Shown here: positions 51,271-60,331 of the stretch, piece after piece
How positions within the stretch are numbered: position 1 is the stretch's first letter
Layout of the letters: the number at the start of each line of letters is the position of its first letter
Notes under the pieces: generated by a model
Databases searched by the model: none
What the model was told of the DNA's origin: nothing
The model's input: only the letters and a program-made list of their open reading frames with translations
Origin: Nonomuraea soli
GTDB lineage: Bacteria; Actinomycetota; Actinomycetes; Streptosporangiales; Streptosporangiaceae
Assembly (NCBI RefSeq): GCF_013761175.1
Contig: NZ_JACDUR010000005.1
Location: 1,002,262-1,066,261, forward strand
Reading direction: 5' to 3'
DNA length: 64,000 nt
Position numbers and translations under genes: made by a program

Positions 51271-51984
51271 TTAGAGAAGCCTCGTAACCGCGCTGATCAG
51301 GCTCTCTCGGTACCCTCCGCCGAAGAGCACCACATGTACGGCGAGCGGATGCAGCTGGTGCAGGGGCACCCGGTCACGCCATCCGTCGGCGAGCGGTGAC
51401 ACCTCCTGGTATGCCGCCAGGATCCGGTCCAGGTGGGGCGCGCCGAACAGCGCCAGCATGGCCAGATCCGTCTCGCGGTGCCCGCCGTGCGCGGCCGCGT
51501 CGATGAGCACGCCCCTGCCGCCCGACCAGAGCACGTTGCCGTTCCACAGGTCGCCGTGGATGCGGGCGGGCGGCTCGGCGGGGACGTCGTGGGCTCGTCG
51601 CAGCGCTCGCTCGAAGGGCGCCGGGTCCAGGCCCGCCTGCCGCACGAAAGGAAGCACCCGCTGCGAGGCGTAGAAGGCAGGCCAGTCGGAGGCGGGTGTG
51701 TTGTCCATGGGCAGCGGCCCGATGAAGCCCGGCCAGCCGGCGCCGAAGGCCGGCGCTCCCCGCGCGTGGGTGGCCGCCAGGTCACGCCCGAAACGTTCGG
51801 CCGCGGCTGCCGTCGGAGGCTCCGGTTCGACCCACTCGACCGCGATGTGCCGCTCGTCGGCGGAGATCACGGGAACCGCGATCGGGCCGAGCCAGCGTAG
51901 CCCCGCGGCCTCGGAGGTGAACAACGGGGAAACAGGACCTGACTTGACGAAGACCTCCCGGCCATCGCCGAGGGTGCGCCTCAT
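51271..51984 (-). CDS. Fructosamine kinase family protein
   Basis: 237 residues. Kinase-like fold: VFVKSGP (Lys), AIHG-type catalytic HGDLWNGNVLW, and LIDAAAHGGHRETDLAML for metal binding. Family members phosphorylate protein-bound ketosamines to repair glycation. Shorter than usual (about 290), starting directly at MRRTLGDGREVFVKS, and overlapping the upstream phosphatase stop by ATGA. Confidence 0.87.
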   Translation of the reverse strand: MRRTLGDGREVFVKSGPVSPLFTSEAAGLRWLGPIAVPVISADERHIAVEWVEPEPPTAAAAERFGRDLAATHARGAPAFGAGWPGFIGPLPMDNTPASDWPAFYASQRVLPFVRQAGLDPAPFERALRRAHDVPAEPPARIHGDLWNGNVLWSGGRGVLIDAAAHGGHRETDLAMLALFGAPHLDRILAAYQEVSPLADGWRDRVPLHQLHPLAVHVVLFGGGYRESLISAVTRLL

Positions 51985-52421
51985 CGGTGGTGTTCGATGT
52001 ACTTGGCCAGCCCCCGTGAGGCCGCCTCCACCATGCGCAGCACCTCGTCGAATCCCTCCTGCCCGCCGTAGTAGGGGTCGGGCACCTCGGCGCCCTCCGG
52101 CGCGTCGGGGTCGAAGGAGCGAAACAGCCTCGCGCCGCGCGGCAGGCGCCGCAGATTGTCCTTGTCCATGGCCAGGACCAGGTCGTATTCGCCGATGCGG
52201 AAGTGCTGGGCCCGGTGCGCGGAGCCGTCGTAGCCCGCCTCGGCGAGGGTGGCCAGCGCCCGTGAGTCCATGGGACCGCCCACGTGCCAGTCGCCGGTGC
52301 CTGCGCTCTCGACCACGACGTCGTCCAGTCCGTGCTCCTCAAGGGTACGCCTGAGCACCACTTCGGCCATGGGAGAGCGGCAGATGTTGCCCATGCACAC
52401 CAGGATGACTCGATAGCTCAT
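51981..52421 (-). CDS. Low-molecular-weight protein tyrosine phosphatase
   Basis: 146 residues from ATG (a second ATG three codons upstream is possible). P-loop VCMGNICRSP with nucleophile Cys9 and Arg15; general acid Asp in VPDPYYGG. Removes phosphate from tyrosine or arginine residues. Coupled with the fructosamine kinase gene, a pairing common in actinomycetes. Confidence 0.92.
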   Translation of the reverse strand: MSYRVILVCMGNICRSPMAEVVLRRTLEEHGLDDVVVESAGTGDWHVGGPMDSRALATLAEAGYDGSAHRAQHFRIGEYDLVLAMDKDNLRRLPRGARLFRSFDPDAPEGAEVPDPYYGGQEGFDEVLRMVEAASRGLAKYIEHHR

Positions 52422-52458
52422 GTGATCCATCTTGCCTGTTCAAAACGCTTCCGCCGCC

Positions 52459-52491
52459 GGTCATGGCTCGTTTCATTGCCGTTCACTTTGC
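52459..52491 (+). promoter_or_regulatory. PHO box (PhoP site) upstream of pstS
   Basis: Three consecutive 11-bp direct repeats: GGTCATGGCTC, GTTTCATTGCC, GTTCACTTTGC. These fit the actinobacterial PhoP repeat unit GTTCACC plus four bases, and lie 59 bp before the pstS start. Confidence 0.72.
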
Positions 52492-52549
52492 CCGGCTTGT
52501 ATCAGGACGTAACGAAAAACGGGATCTCATACGGAGAAGGACACATACC

Positions 52550-53563
52550 GTGACCAGTGGACAGCGCCGCCTTCTTGGGGTGGCGACGGCAGCCCTCGTC
52601 GTTTCCCTCAGCGCGGCGGCCTGTGGCGGCAACGCGAAGCCCAGCGGCGAGAGCACCTCGGCCGCCGCCCCCGCCGAGAGCGGCAGCGCCGCCGCCCCCG
52701 CCGCGCTCAGCGGCGAGGTCAAGGTTGACGGCTCCAGCACCGTCGCCCCGCTCACCCAGGCCGCATCCGAGCTCTTCGGCGAGGAGCAGCCCCAGGTCAA
52801 GGTGCCGGTCGGCACCTCAGGCACGGGCGGTGGCTTCGAGAAGTTCTGCGCCGGCGAGACGGACATCTCTGACGCCTCCCGCGCCATCAAGGACGAAGAG
52901 AAGGCCGCCTGCGAGGCCAAGGGCATCAAGTTCACCGAGCTGACGGTGGCCACCGACGCCCTGACCGTGGTCGTGCCCAAGGAGAACACCTGGGCCACCT
53001 GCCTGACCACCGACCAGCTCAAGAAGATGTGGGAGCCGGGCGCCGAGGGCAAGGTCAACAGCTGGAAGGACATCGACGCCAAGTTCCCCGACGAGCCGCT
53101 CAAGCTGTACGGCCCGGGCACCGACTCCGGCACCTTCGACTACTTCACCGACGCGATCAACGGCGAGGAGGGCGCCAGCCGCAAGGACTACAGCCCCTCC
53201 GAGAACGACAACGACATCGTCAACGGCGTCAAGGGCGCCAAGGGCGGCCTGGGCTACTTCGGCTTCACCTACTTCGAGGAGAACGCCGACACCCTGACCG
53301 CGGTGCAGGTCGACTCCGGCAAGGGCTGCGTCGCCCCGAGCGTCGAGACCGCCCAGAACGGCACCTACGCCCCGCTCTCGCGGCCGCTGTTCATCTACCC
53401 GTCGGCCGCCGCGACCAAGCGTCCCGAGGTCGCCGCCTTCCTCGACTTCTACGTCGGCAACATCGGCGCCATCGCCAAGGACGCCAAGTTCGTCCCGCTC
53501 AACGCCGAGCAGGAGGCCAAGCTCAAGTCCGACCTGCAGGCCCTGAAGGGCCTGGCGGGCTGA
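52550..53563 (+). CDS. pstS: Phosphate ABC transporter, phosphate-binding lipoprotein
   Basis: 337 residues from GTG behind GGAGAAGG. Lipobox LSAAAC with Cys25. GEVKVDGSSTVAPLTQAASE, VPVGTSGTGGGFEKFCAGET, DISDASRAIKDEE and LYGPGTDSGTFDYFTDAI are phosphate-binding loops. Captures phosphate outside the membrane. First gene of pstSCAB, downstream of a PHO box. Confidence 0.96.
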   Translation: MTSGQRRLLGVATAALVVSLSAAACGGNAKPSGESTSAAAPAESGSAAAPAALSGEVKVDGSSTVAPLTQAASELFGEEQPQVKVPVGTSGTGGGFEKFCAGETDISDASRAIKDEEKAACEAKGIKFTELTVATDALTVVVPKENTWATCLTTDQLKKMWEPGAEGKVNSWKDIDAKFPDEPLKLYGPGTDSGTFDYFTDAINGEEGASRKDYSPSENDNDIVNGVKGAKGGLGYFGFTYFEENADTLTAVQVDSGKGCVAPSVETAQNGTYAPLSRPLFIYPSAAATKRPEVAAFLDFYVGNIGAIAKDAKFVPLNAEQEAKLKSDLQALKGLAG

Positions 53564-54504
53564 TGTCCGCACAGCACAGGGCGACCGCGACGGGGACCGG
53601 CAGGTCCCTGGCGCGGTCGCGCCCGCGTTACGGGGAGCAGGCCATCAAGGTCGTGCTCATGCTCGCGGCGCTGGTGTCGGTGGCCACCACGGTGGGCATC
53701 GTCTTCGCGCTGGCGGAGCCGACCATCGAGTTCTTCTCCGAGGTCAGCCTGGCCCAGTTCTTCGGCTCGACCGAGTGGGGCCCGCTGTTCAAGCCGGCGC
53801 ACTTCGGCGTCTGGCCGATCATCGTGGCCACCCTGGAGATCACGCTCATCGCCATCATCGTGGCCGTGCCGCTCGGCCTGGCCGCCGCGATCTACCTGTC
53901 GGAGTACGCCTCCCGCAGGGTCCGCAAGATCTTCAAGCCGGTCCTGGAGGTCCTGGCCGGCGTGCCCACCGTGGTCTTCGGCTTCTTCGCCCTGACCCTG
54001 GTCACGCCCCTGCTGCAGGATGTCTTCCCCTGGCTCGGCCTGGAGCCGAAGAACGCGCTGAGCGCGGGCCTGCTGGTCGGCGTCATGATCATCCCGATCA
54101 TCGCCTCGATGTCCGAGGACGCCATGGCCGCGGTGCCCAACGGTCTGCGCGAGGGCTCCTTCGCCCTGGGCGCCTCCAAGATGCTCACCTCGGTGCGCGT
54201 CGTGGTGCCCGCCGCCTTCTCCGGCATCGTCGCCGCCATCATCCTGGCGATCTCGCGGGCCGCCGGCGAGACGATGATCGTCGCCATCGCCGCGGGCTTC
54301 AAGTCGGTCTTCACGCTTGACCCCACGCAGGAGATGTCGACGATGGCCGCCTTCATCGCCCAGGCGGGCTCGGGTGACGCCTCCACCGGCTCGATCGCCT
54401 ACAAGACCATCTTCGCGGTCGGCTCGCTGCTGTTCCTCATGACCTTCGCCATGAACTGGTTCAGCGCGCGAATGGTCCAGAAATATCGCGAGGTCTACGA
54501 CTGA
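53563..54504 (+). CDS. pstC: Phosphate ABC transporter permease PstC
   Basis: 313 residues, six membrane helices. FFGSTEWGPLFKPAHFGVWP, PLGLAAAIYLSEYASRRVR, LEVLAGVPTVVFGFFAL and the EAA-like VPNGLREGSFALGASKMLT mark PstC. ATG overlaps the pstS stop. Confidence 0.95.
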   Translation: MSAQHRATATGTGRSLARSRPRYGEQAIKVVLMLAALVSVATTVGIVFALAEPTIEFFSEVSLAQFFGSTEWGPLFKPAHFGVWPIIVATLEITLIAIIVAVPLGLAAAIYLSEYASRRVRKIFKPVLEVLAGVPTVVFGFFALTLVTPLLQDVFPWLGLEPKNALSAGLLVGVMIIPIIASMSEDAMAAVPNGLREGSFALGASKMLTSVRVVVPAAFSGIVAAIILAISRAAGETMIVAIAAGFKSVFTLDPTQEMSTMAAFIAQAGSGDASTGSIAYKTIFAVGSLLFLMTFAMNWFSARMVQKYREVYD

Positions 54505-55394
54505 TGGCCATCCTCACCACCCCCAAGTCGGCCGTCCAGCTCGCCGGTCAGGGCCGCCCGCTGCGGGAGCACGTCTTCCGCATCGCCCTGCTGTCCAGCC
54601 TGGTGATCGCGCTCGGCTTCCTGGCCCTGCTGCTCGTCTACGTGGTCCAGGACGGCTGGCCGCGCCTCGACTCGGCTCTCTGGGAGAACCAGCCCTCGAT
54701 CAGGCGGCCGGAGACGGCCGGTATCCAGTCGGGCATCTTCGGCACACTCTGGATCATCGCCCTGACCGCCCTCATGGCGCTGCCGACCGGCATCCTGGCC
54801 GCGGTCTACCTGGAGGAGTACGCCGACAAGACCAAGTGGTACAACCGCCTGATCGAGCTGAACATCTCGAACCTGGCGGCCGTGCCCTCGATCGTCTACG
54901 GCATCCTCGGCCTCGGCCTCATCGCCCGGTGGATGCAGTTCGGCTTCACCGTGATGACCGGCGCGATGACCATCTCGCTGCTGGTGCTGCCGATCGTCAT
55001 CATCTCCGCCCGCGAGGCCATCAAGGCCGTGCCGCCCTCCATCCGCGAGGGCTCGCTGGCGTTGGGCGCCACCCAGTGGCAGACCATCTGGCGCCAGGTG
55101 CTGCCCGCCGCCGTGCCCGGCATGGCGACCGGCTCCATCCTGGCCCTGTCGCGCGCGATCGGCGAGGCCGCGCCCTTCCTGATGCTGGGCGCCGCGACTC
55201 TCGTGCGCTTCAACCCGGAGGGCGTCTGGAGCAGCTTCACCGTGCTGCCCATCCAGATCTACTCCTTCATCAGCCAGTCGCGTGAGGAGTTCCACGTCCT
55301 GGCCGCCGCGGCCATCGTGATCCTGCTCGCGATCCTGCTGCTCATGAACTCCGTGGCCATCTGGCTCCGTAACCGCTACCAGAAGCGGTGGTGA
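54504..55394 (+). CDS. pstA: Phosphate ABC transporter permease PstA
   Basis: 296 residues, six helices: PTGILAAVYLEEYADKTKWY, NLAAVPSIVYGILGLGLIAR and the EAA-type AVPPSIREGSLALGATQWQT. ATG overlaps the pstC stop. Forms the channel with PstC. Confidence 0.95.
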   Translation: MAILTTPKSAVQLAGQGRPLREHVFRIALLSSLVIALGFLALLLVYVVQDGWPRLDSALWENQPSIRRPETAGIQSGIFGTLWIIALTALMALPTGILAAVYLEEYADKTKWYNRLIELNISNLAAVPSIVYGILGLGLIARWMQFGFTVMTGAMTISLLVLPIVIISAREAIKAVPPSIREGSLALGATQWQTIWRQVLPAAVPGMATGSILALSRAIGEAAPFLMLGAATLVRFNPEGVWSSFTVLPIQIYSFISQSREEFHVLAAAAIVILLAILLLMNSVAIWLRNRYQKRW

Positions 55395-55403
55395 GAGGAC
55401 GCA

Positions 55404-56252
55404 ATGTCTGAGATTGGAATCTCGATGCCGAACGTGACCGTCCGGGGTCCGGAGGCGCCCCGCAACCTGGAGTCGCTCGACCCGGTCTTCCAGGTGGAGG
55501 ACCTCAGCGTCTTCTACGGCGACTACGAGGCCGTGCGCAACGTCGACATGACGATCGGCAACCGGGAGATCACCGCCATGATCGGCCCGTCGGGATGCGG
55601 CAAGTCGACCGTGCTGCGGTGCTTCAACCGCATGAACGACCTCATCCCCGGCGCCCGCGCCGCAGGCAAGATCACCTACCACGGCGAGGACCTCTACGGC
55701 GACCACGTCGACCCGATCGAGGTGCGCCGCCGGATCGGCATGGTCTTCCAGAAGCCCAACCCCTTCCCTAAGTCGATCTACGACAACATCGCCTACGGCC
55801 CGCGGGTCAACGGCATGAAGGGCAAGATGGACGACCTGGTCGAGCAGGCGCTCACCCAGGCCGCCCTGTGGGACGAGGTCAAGGACAAGCTGAAGCAGAA
55901 CGCGCTCTCCCTGTCGGGAGGCCAGCAGCAGCGTCTGTGCATCGCCCGCGCGATCGCGGTCAAGCCGGAAGTCATCCTCATGGACGAGCCCTGCTCGGCC
56001 CTGGACCCGATCGCCACCACCAAGATCGAGGACCTGATGCAGGAGCTGTCGCGCGACTACACGATCGTGATCGTCACGCACAACATGCAGCAGGCCGCCC
56101 GCGTCTCCGACCGCACCGCCTTCTTCACCGCCGAGGTCGACGAGGCGGGCGTACGGCACGGCCGTCTGGTGGAGTTCGACGAGACCAGCCGGATCTTCAC
56201 CAACCCCGCCGACAAGCGGACCGAGGACTACATCACGGGGCGCTTCGGCTGA
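55404..56252 (+). CDS. pstB: Phosphate ABC transporter ATP-binding protein PstB
   Basis: 282 residues. Walker A GPSGCGKSTVLR, Q-loop VFQKPNPFPKSIYDNIAYGP, signature LSGGQQQRLCIA, Walker B VILMDEPCSALDP, and switch His in VTHNMQQA. All catalytic residues present. N-terminus is about 25 residues longer than typical. Confidence 0.96.
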   Translation: MSEIGISMPNVTVRGPEAPRNLESLDPVFQVEDLSVFYGDYEAVRNVDMTIGNREITAMIGPSGCGKSTVLRCFNRMNDLIPGARAAGKITYHGEDLYGDHVDPIEVRRRIGMVFQKPNPFPKSIYDNIAYGPRVNGMKGKMDDLVEQALTQAALWDEVKDKLKQNALSLSGGQQQRLCIARAIAVKPEVILMDEPCSALDPIATTKIEDLMQELSRDYTIVIVTHNMQQAARVSDRTAFFTAEVDEAGVRHGRLVEFDETSRIFTNPADKRTEDYITGRFG

Positions 56253-56920
56253 TGGCTTCCGAGATGCCCGTCCTGCTGGTGGCCGATCCCGACGAGGACA
56301 TCGTCAAGGAACTGGCCGCCTCCCTGGAACGCGAGGGTGTCTCGGTCACCGGCGTGCGCGACGGCGCACAGGCGTTGCTCCAGGCTGGAGCATTACAGCC
56401 GGACGTGGTGCTCGTGGCGGCCACGTTGCCGGTCATCGGGGCAGTGGATTTCGTACGAGCGGTACGGCTCTCGCGTGCCGTACCGGTCCTGCTCGGCGTC
56501 GGCGAGGGGCACGCCGAGAAGGCGGTCCAGGCGCTGGCCGCGGGTGCGTCGGCCTGCGTGGCCCGGCCCTACCGCGTGCCCGAGCTGTTGCCCTTCATCC
56601 AGGCCTCGCCCCGCGTGCTCGCGATCGGCGGGGTCGAGCTGGATGTGGTCGGGCACCAGGTGCGGGTCGCCGGGCGTGCCGTGCACCTGCCGCTGCGCGA
56701 GTTCGAGCTGCTGCACTACCTGATGCGCAACGCCGACAGGACGGTCACGCGCGACCAGATCATGCGGCACGTGTGGAACTCCGTGGAGGGCGGTTCGACC
56801 AACACGATCGCGGTGCACGTCAAGCGGCTGCGCGCGCGGCTCGGCGACCACGAGGACAAGCTCATCCAGACCGTGCGGGGCGTGGGCTACCGGCTCAGCA
56901 AGAGCGGAAATGCGGCATGA
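56252..56920 (+). CDS. Winged-helix response regulator with pseudo-receiver
   Basis: 222 residues, starting inside the pstB stop. The C-terminal OmpR/PhoB wing is typical (LREFELLHYLMRNADRTVTR, IMRHVWNSVEGGSTNTIAVH, LIQTVRGVGYRLS). In the receiver, the acidic patch ADPDED (11-16) remains, but the phospho-acceptor site reads PDVVLVAATLP, giving Ala56 for Asp, and the conserved Lys is Arg in ARPYRVPE. So it cannot be switched by a histidine kinase in the usual way. Likely a DNA-binding regulator of phosphate genes sensing something else. Confidence 0.88.
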   Translation: MASEMPVLLVADPDEDIVKELAASLEREGVSVTGVRDGAQALLQAGALQPDVVLVAATLPVIGAVDFVRAVRLSRAVPVLLGVGEGHAEKAVQALAAGASACVARPYRVPELLPFIQASPRVLAIGGVELDVVGHQVRVAGRAVHLPLREFELLHYLMRNADRTVTRDQIMRHVWNSVEGGSTNTIAVHVKRLRARLGDHEDKLIQTVRGVGYRLSKSGNAA

Positions 56921-57713
56921 TCCGGCGGACCACGCCCTCGACCGTCGCGATGCCGTCGGCCGCCTCGGCGCTGCCCTCGGTGAGGACCGCCACGGCGTAG
57001 CGCTCGCCGATCAGCCCGACGCTGACCACCGCCCACTTCTTGGTGGAGATCCGCTTCAGCCAGCCGTTCTTCAGTGACGTGTCCTGGCCCTTGCAGGCTC
57101 CGGCGCGGACGCCCCAGTCCTGGCCGTCGACGACGTCGCCCATCAGGCGCCGGACCTGCCGCCTGTCGGCCTCCGCCAGGGGGCTCCCGGGGCTGACGAG
57201 CGCGTTCATCAGGCGCACCTGGTCGTCGGCGCTGGTGCGGGTGATGCCCCAGCAGTACAGGTCGAGGCAGTCGCCCGGAACGCCCGCGGTGTGCTTGAGC
57301 CCGAACTTCCTGCCCGCCCTGGTGAAGCCCGCCGCGCCCCCGATACGCAGCCAGAGCCGGTCGGCGGCGTGGTTGTCGCTGTGGCGGATCATGATGTCGG
57401 CGTCGTGCTTCGCCGCCTTGTCGAGCTTGCTCCAGGGCGTCTTCAGCAGCAGGGCCATGAGGATCTGCGCCTTGGCCGCGCTCGCGGTGATCATCCGCTC
57501 GTGGCGGTGGTAGCGGTAGATCTTGCGCGTCTTCAGGTCCCAGACCGTCGCCGTCACCGGTCCTGGACGGCCGGCGAGGAACGAGTCGAGGCGTTTGGTC
57601 ACCGTTTTCGCGCTGACCGGCGGGGCGTGCGTCCCGGCGGCCGGTTTCGCGCCGGCCGGCGGCACGTGCATTCCGGTGACCGCCAGGACTCCCGCGAGCG
57701 CCACGTGAAGCAT
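56895..57713 (-). CDS. Secreted class A beta-lactamase-like serine hydrolase
   Basis: 272 residues. Signal peptide MLHVALAGVLAVTGMHV. SxxK in ITASAAKAQILM, SDN in RHSDNHAADRLW, and KNG (SLKNGWL) at the KTG position. The Ala-Ala-Lys pattern and missing Omega-loop Glu argue for a non-lactamase transpeptidase-like or esterase activity. Cys pairs (DCLDLYCW, GACKG) suggest disulfides. Overlaps the regulator end by 26 bases, convergent. Confidence 0.82.
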   Translation of the reverse strand: MLHVALAGVLAVTGMHVPPAGAKPAAGTHAPPVSAKTVTKRLDSFLAGRPGPVTATVWDLKTRKIYRYHRHERMITASAAKAQILMALLLKTPWSKLDKAAKHDADIMIRHSDNHAADRLWLRIGGAAGFTRAGRKFGLKHTAGVPGDCLDLYCWGITRTSADDQVRLMNALVSPGSPLAEADRRQVRRLMGDVVDGQDWGVRAGACKGQDTSLKNGWLKRISTKKWAVVSVGLIGERYAVAVLTEGSAEAADGIATVEGVVRRIMPHFRSC

Positions 57714-57747
57714 GCCTGTTTGATGCTCGAAGTGGCGCCCGGGTTCG

Positions 57748-58635
57748 TCAGGCGAGGCGGGCGATCGAGTCGTCGTCGCAGCTGTCCCAGAAGCCGCCGA
57801 CCACGTCCTCCAGATGCTCCAGGGACTCGGCCCTGAACAGCACGTCCTGGTACTTGGTGATGTCGTAGGCGGTGGTGCCCATCTCCCTGATGTCGAGATC
57901 CCGGATGTCCATGCCGCGGAACTCCTCGATCTCGCCGTAGGACGACAGGATGCCCGCGCCGTAGGCCCGCAGCTCGTTGTGCTCGGTCATGACGCCGAAC
58001 TCGAGCGTGAACCAGAAGATCTTGGAGATGAACTCCAGCGCCTCGTCGGTCTCCACCCTGCGCGCCGCCTGGCCCGCCTTGCGGTACAACGCCGCGTACC
58101 GGTCGCTCGCCAGCGCGTTGGCATGGCCGATGACCTCGTGGATGACGTCGGGCTCAGGGGTGTAGAACGGCACAGAATGGTGGCGGATGTACTGCGTCGA
58201 GTGGAAGTATCCGTCGGCCAGCACGCCGTAGAAGGTCCGCAGCGGCACCAGCCCGGCCGCCGGCAGGTAGCGGAAGCCGGTCAGCGGTTCGAGCAGCTCG
58301 CTCACCTCCTGCAGCTGCGGGATGCGGTCCTGCGGGAGCCCGAGGCGCTCGGCGGCGTCCACGTACTCCTGCGGCGCGTACTTGCGGTGCTTGATCTTGA
58401 GCTCGCGGGTGACGCTCGCCCAGACCTCGTGCTCCTGCTCGGTGTACTCCGCGGCCGGGATCGGCTCGCCCACGGTGTGGTTGACCGCCAGGGCGGCGAT
58501 CGTGTTGCGCCGGGCCCGGTAGACCTCGTCGGCGAAGCCCGGGTGGCTCTTGGAGAGCTCGACCACCACGCCGCCGTCTTCCGTCGTGGCCACCGGAGCG
58601 AAATACTGCGCTTCCTCGAACATGTCGTAAATCAC
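57748..58635 (-). CDS. phhA: Phenylalanine 4-monooxygenase
   Basis: 295 residues from GTG behind GGGA (ATG four codons later is the alternative). Pterin-dependent iron hydroxylase: the two His ligands in VIHEVIGHANAL and the Glu ligand in KIFWFTLEFGV, with LRAYGAGILSSYGE. Converts phenylalanine to tyrosine as an entry to catabolism. Divergent from an Lrp-type regulator 109 bp away, the likely controller. Confidence 0.93.
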   Translation of the reverse strand: MIYDMFEEAQYFAPVATTEDGGVVVELSKSHPGFADEVYRARRNTIAALAVNHTVGEPIPAAEYTEQEHEVWASVTRELKIKHRKYAPQEYVDAAERLGLPQDRIPQLQEVSELLEPLTGFRYLPAAGLVPLRTFYGVLADGYFHSTQYIRHHSVPFYTPEPDVIHEVIGHANALASDRYAALYRKAGQAARRVETDEALEFISKIFWFTLEFGVMTEHNELRAYGAGILSSYGEIEEFRGMDIRDLDIREMGTTAYDITKYQDVLFRAESLEHLEDVVGGFWDSCDDDSIARLA

Positions 58636-58744
58636 AGCAATATCCCATGCGGGCTGGCAAGAGTGACCAGTTCTCCTGCACGATTCGCCCAATTTCGTAC
58701 GGTGAAGCCTTTCTTTCGCTGGTCGAATCGACCAGGCTTGCCTC

Positions 58745-59206
58745 ATGGACCAGTTGGACGTCCGCCTGCTCACCACCATGCGCGCCCACCCGCGGATCGG
58801 GCTGACCGAGCTCGCCCGCCTCCTCGGCGTCGCCCGCGGCACCGTGCAGGCCCGCGTCGAGAAGCTCACCGCCGGAGGGGTCATCACCGACTTCGGCCCG
58901 ACCGTCTCGGTGCACCACGCCGGCTACCCGATCCTGGCCTTCGTCTCGCTGCAGATCGCCCAGGGCAGGCTCGCCGAGGCGGTGATCGCGCTGCGTGCCG
59001 TACCCGAGATCCTCGAGGTGCACGGCACCAGCGGGCAGCACGACCTGCTGTGCCGCGTGGTCGCGCGCAGCACCGAGCACCTGCAGGAGGTCATCGCCAC
59101 CGTGCTGGCCTCCCCTGCCGTCCAGCGCACCGACACCACGATCGCCCTGTCGACGCAGATCCCCTTCCGGATCGAGCCGCTGCTGGGCGCGGCTGTTTCA
59201 GGCTGA
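58745..59206 (+). CDS. Lrp/AsnC-family regulator
   Basis: 153 residues. HTH DVRLLTTMRAHPRIGLTELA, LLGVARGTVQARVEKLTAGG and RAM effector domain (PEILEVHGTSGQHDLLCRVV). Divergent from phhA, so probably phenylalanine-responsive; that is inference from position. Confidence 0.9.
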   Translation: MDQLDVRLLTTMRAHPRIGLTELARLLGVARGTVQARVEKLTAGGVITDFGPTVSVHHAGYPILAFVSLQIAQGRLAEAVIALRAVPEILEVHGTSGQHDLLCRVVARSTEHLQEVIATVLASPAVQRTDTTIALSTQIPFRIEPLLGAAVSG

Positions 59207-60187
59207 CTCCCTGATCACCAGGTCGCACGGCATCACCACCGACTCCTGCGCTCCCTCCTCGAACAGGTCGAGCAGCAACTCGACCGTCGCCAGCGCCTGG
59301 GCGTCCATCGGGCTGCGCACGGTCGTCAGCGGCGGCGCGGTGTACTGCGCCGCCTCGATGTCGTCGAACCCGACCACCGCCACGTCGTCGGGCACCCTGC
59401 GACCGTGCTTGCGCAGCACGTGGAGCGCGCCGATCGCCATCAGGTCGTTGGCGGCGAAGACGGCGTCGAGCTGCGGATCGTCCTGGAGTAGCTGGTCCAT
59501 GGCCTCGGCGCCCGAGATGCGGGTGAAGTCGCCCAGCGCCATCATCGACCGGCAGCCCGCCTCCCGCACCGCGCCGTTGTAGCCGGCCAGGCGCTCCTGC
59601 GAGGCGATCAGGTCCATCGGCCCGGTGATCGTGGCCACGCGGCGCCTGCCCAGCCCGAGCAGGTGCCGTACGGCCAGCCCCGCGCCGCCCTCGTTGTCGT
59701 TCTCGACGTACGGCACCGCCGCCGAGCTGCGGCCGAACGACACCATCGGCACCCGTTTCCTGGCCAGCATGTACGGCAGCGGATCCGCGCCGTGCAACGA
59801 GACCAGCATGACCCCGTCGACGTGCCCGGCCACGACGTAGCGCTCGACCCGCTCGCGGCTCTCGTCGGAGCCCGCCAGCATGAGCACGACCTGCTTGCCC
59901 GCCGCCTCCAGCGCGCGGCTGGCCGTACGCACCACGGCCGCGAAGAGCGGATCGTCCGACACCAGCCCCTTGGGCGGATCGGAGACCACCAGGGCGACCG
60001 CGTCCGTGCGGCGGGTCACCAGGTTGCGTGCCGCGGCGTTCGGCACATAGCCCAGCTCGCCGACGGCGTCGAGCACCGCCTCACGGATGCGGGGCGCGAC
60101 CGTGCTCACGCCGTTGATCACTCGCGACACGGTCGACTTGGACACGCCGGCGCGTGCCGCGACCGCGTCAAGGGTCGGACGCTGCAT
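59198..60187 (-). CDS. LacI-family regulator (CebR/CelR-like)
   Basis: 329 residues. HTH TLDAVAARAGVSKSTVSRVI followed by the hinge NAAARNLVTRRTDAVALVVS; periplasmic-binding-like core with DAVFAANDLMAIGALHVLRK. Two operators of the GGGAGCGCTCCC class lie in the divergent gap to the glucanase gene. By analogy with CebR/CelR, it should repress glucan-degrading genes until an oligosaccharide binds. 3' end overlaps the Lrp gene by 9 bases. Confidence 0.92.
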   Translation of the reverse strand: MQRPTLDAVAARAGVSKSTVSRVINGVSTVAPRIREAVLDAVGELGYVPNAAARNLVTRRTDAVALVVSDPPKGLVSDDPLFAAVVRTASRALEAAGKQVVLMLAGSDESRERVERYVVAGHVDGVMLVSLHGADPLPYMLARKRVPMVSFGRSSAAVPYVENDNEGGAGLAVRHLLGLGRRRVATITGPMDLIASQERLAGYNGAVREAGCRSMMALGDFTRISGAEAMDQLLQDDPQLDAVFAANDLMAIGALHVLRKHGRRVPDDVAVVGFDDIEAAQYTAPPLTTVRSPMDAQALATVELLLDLFEEGAQESVVMPCDLVIRESA

Positions 60188-60193
60188 GGGTCT

Positions 60194-60217
60194 CCTTCGG
60201 GGAGCGCTCCCCGAAGG
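60194..60217. promoter_or_regulatory. LacI-type operator 1 (autoregulatory)
   Basis: A perfect 24-bp palindrome, CCTTCGGGGAGC and its complement, centred on GGGGAGCGCTCCCC, beginning 6 bases upstream of the LacI start codon. Confidence 0.78.
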
Positions 60218-60298
60218 TTACACCCGTAGCCCTGCAATGTTCCATCCCCGTTAATTGGGCCTTGACAGCTGTCAGAGCGATGGCGGACCGTACTCGCT

Positions 60299-60313
60299 CA
60301 GGGAGCGCTCTCT
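60299..60313. promoter_or_regulatory. LacI-type operator 2 (glucanase)
   Basis: AGGGAGCGCTCTCT, a 12-of-14 match to TGGGAGCGCTCCCA, about 20 bp before the glucanase start and next to its AGGAG ribosome site. Binding here should block transcription or initiation. Confidence 0.7.
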
Positions 60314-60331
60314 CGACGCTAGGAGAACCGC

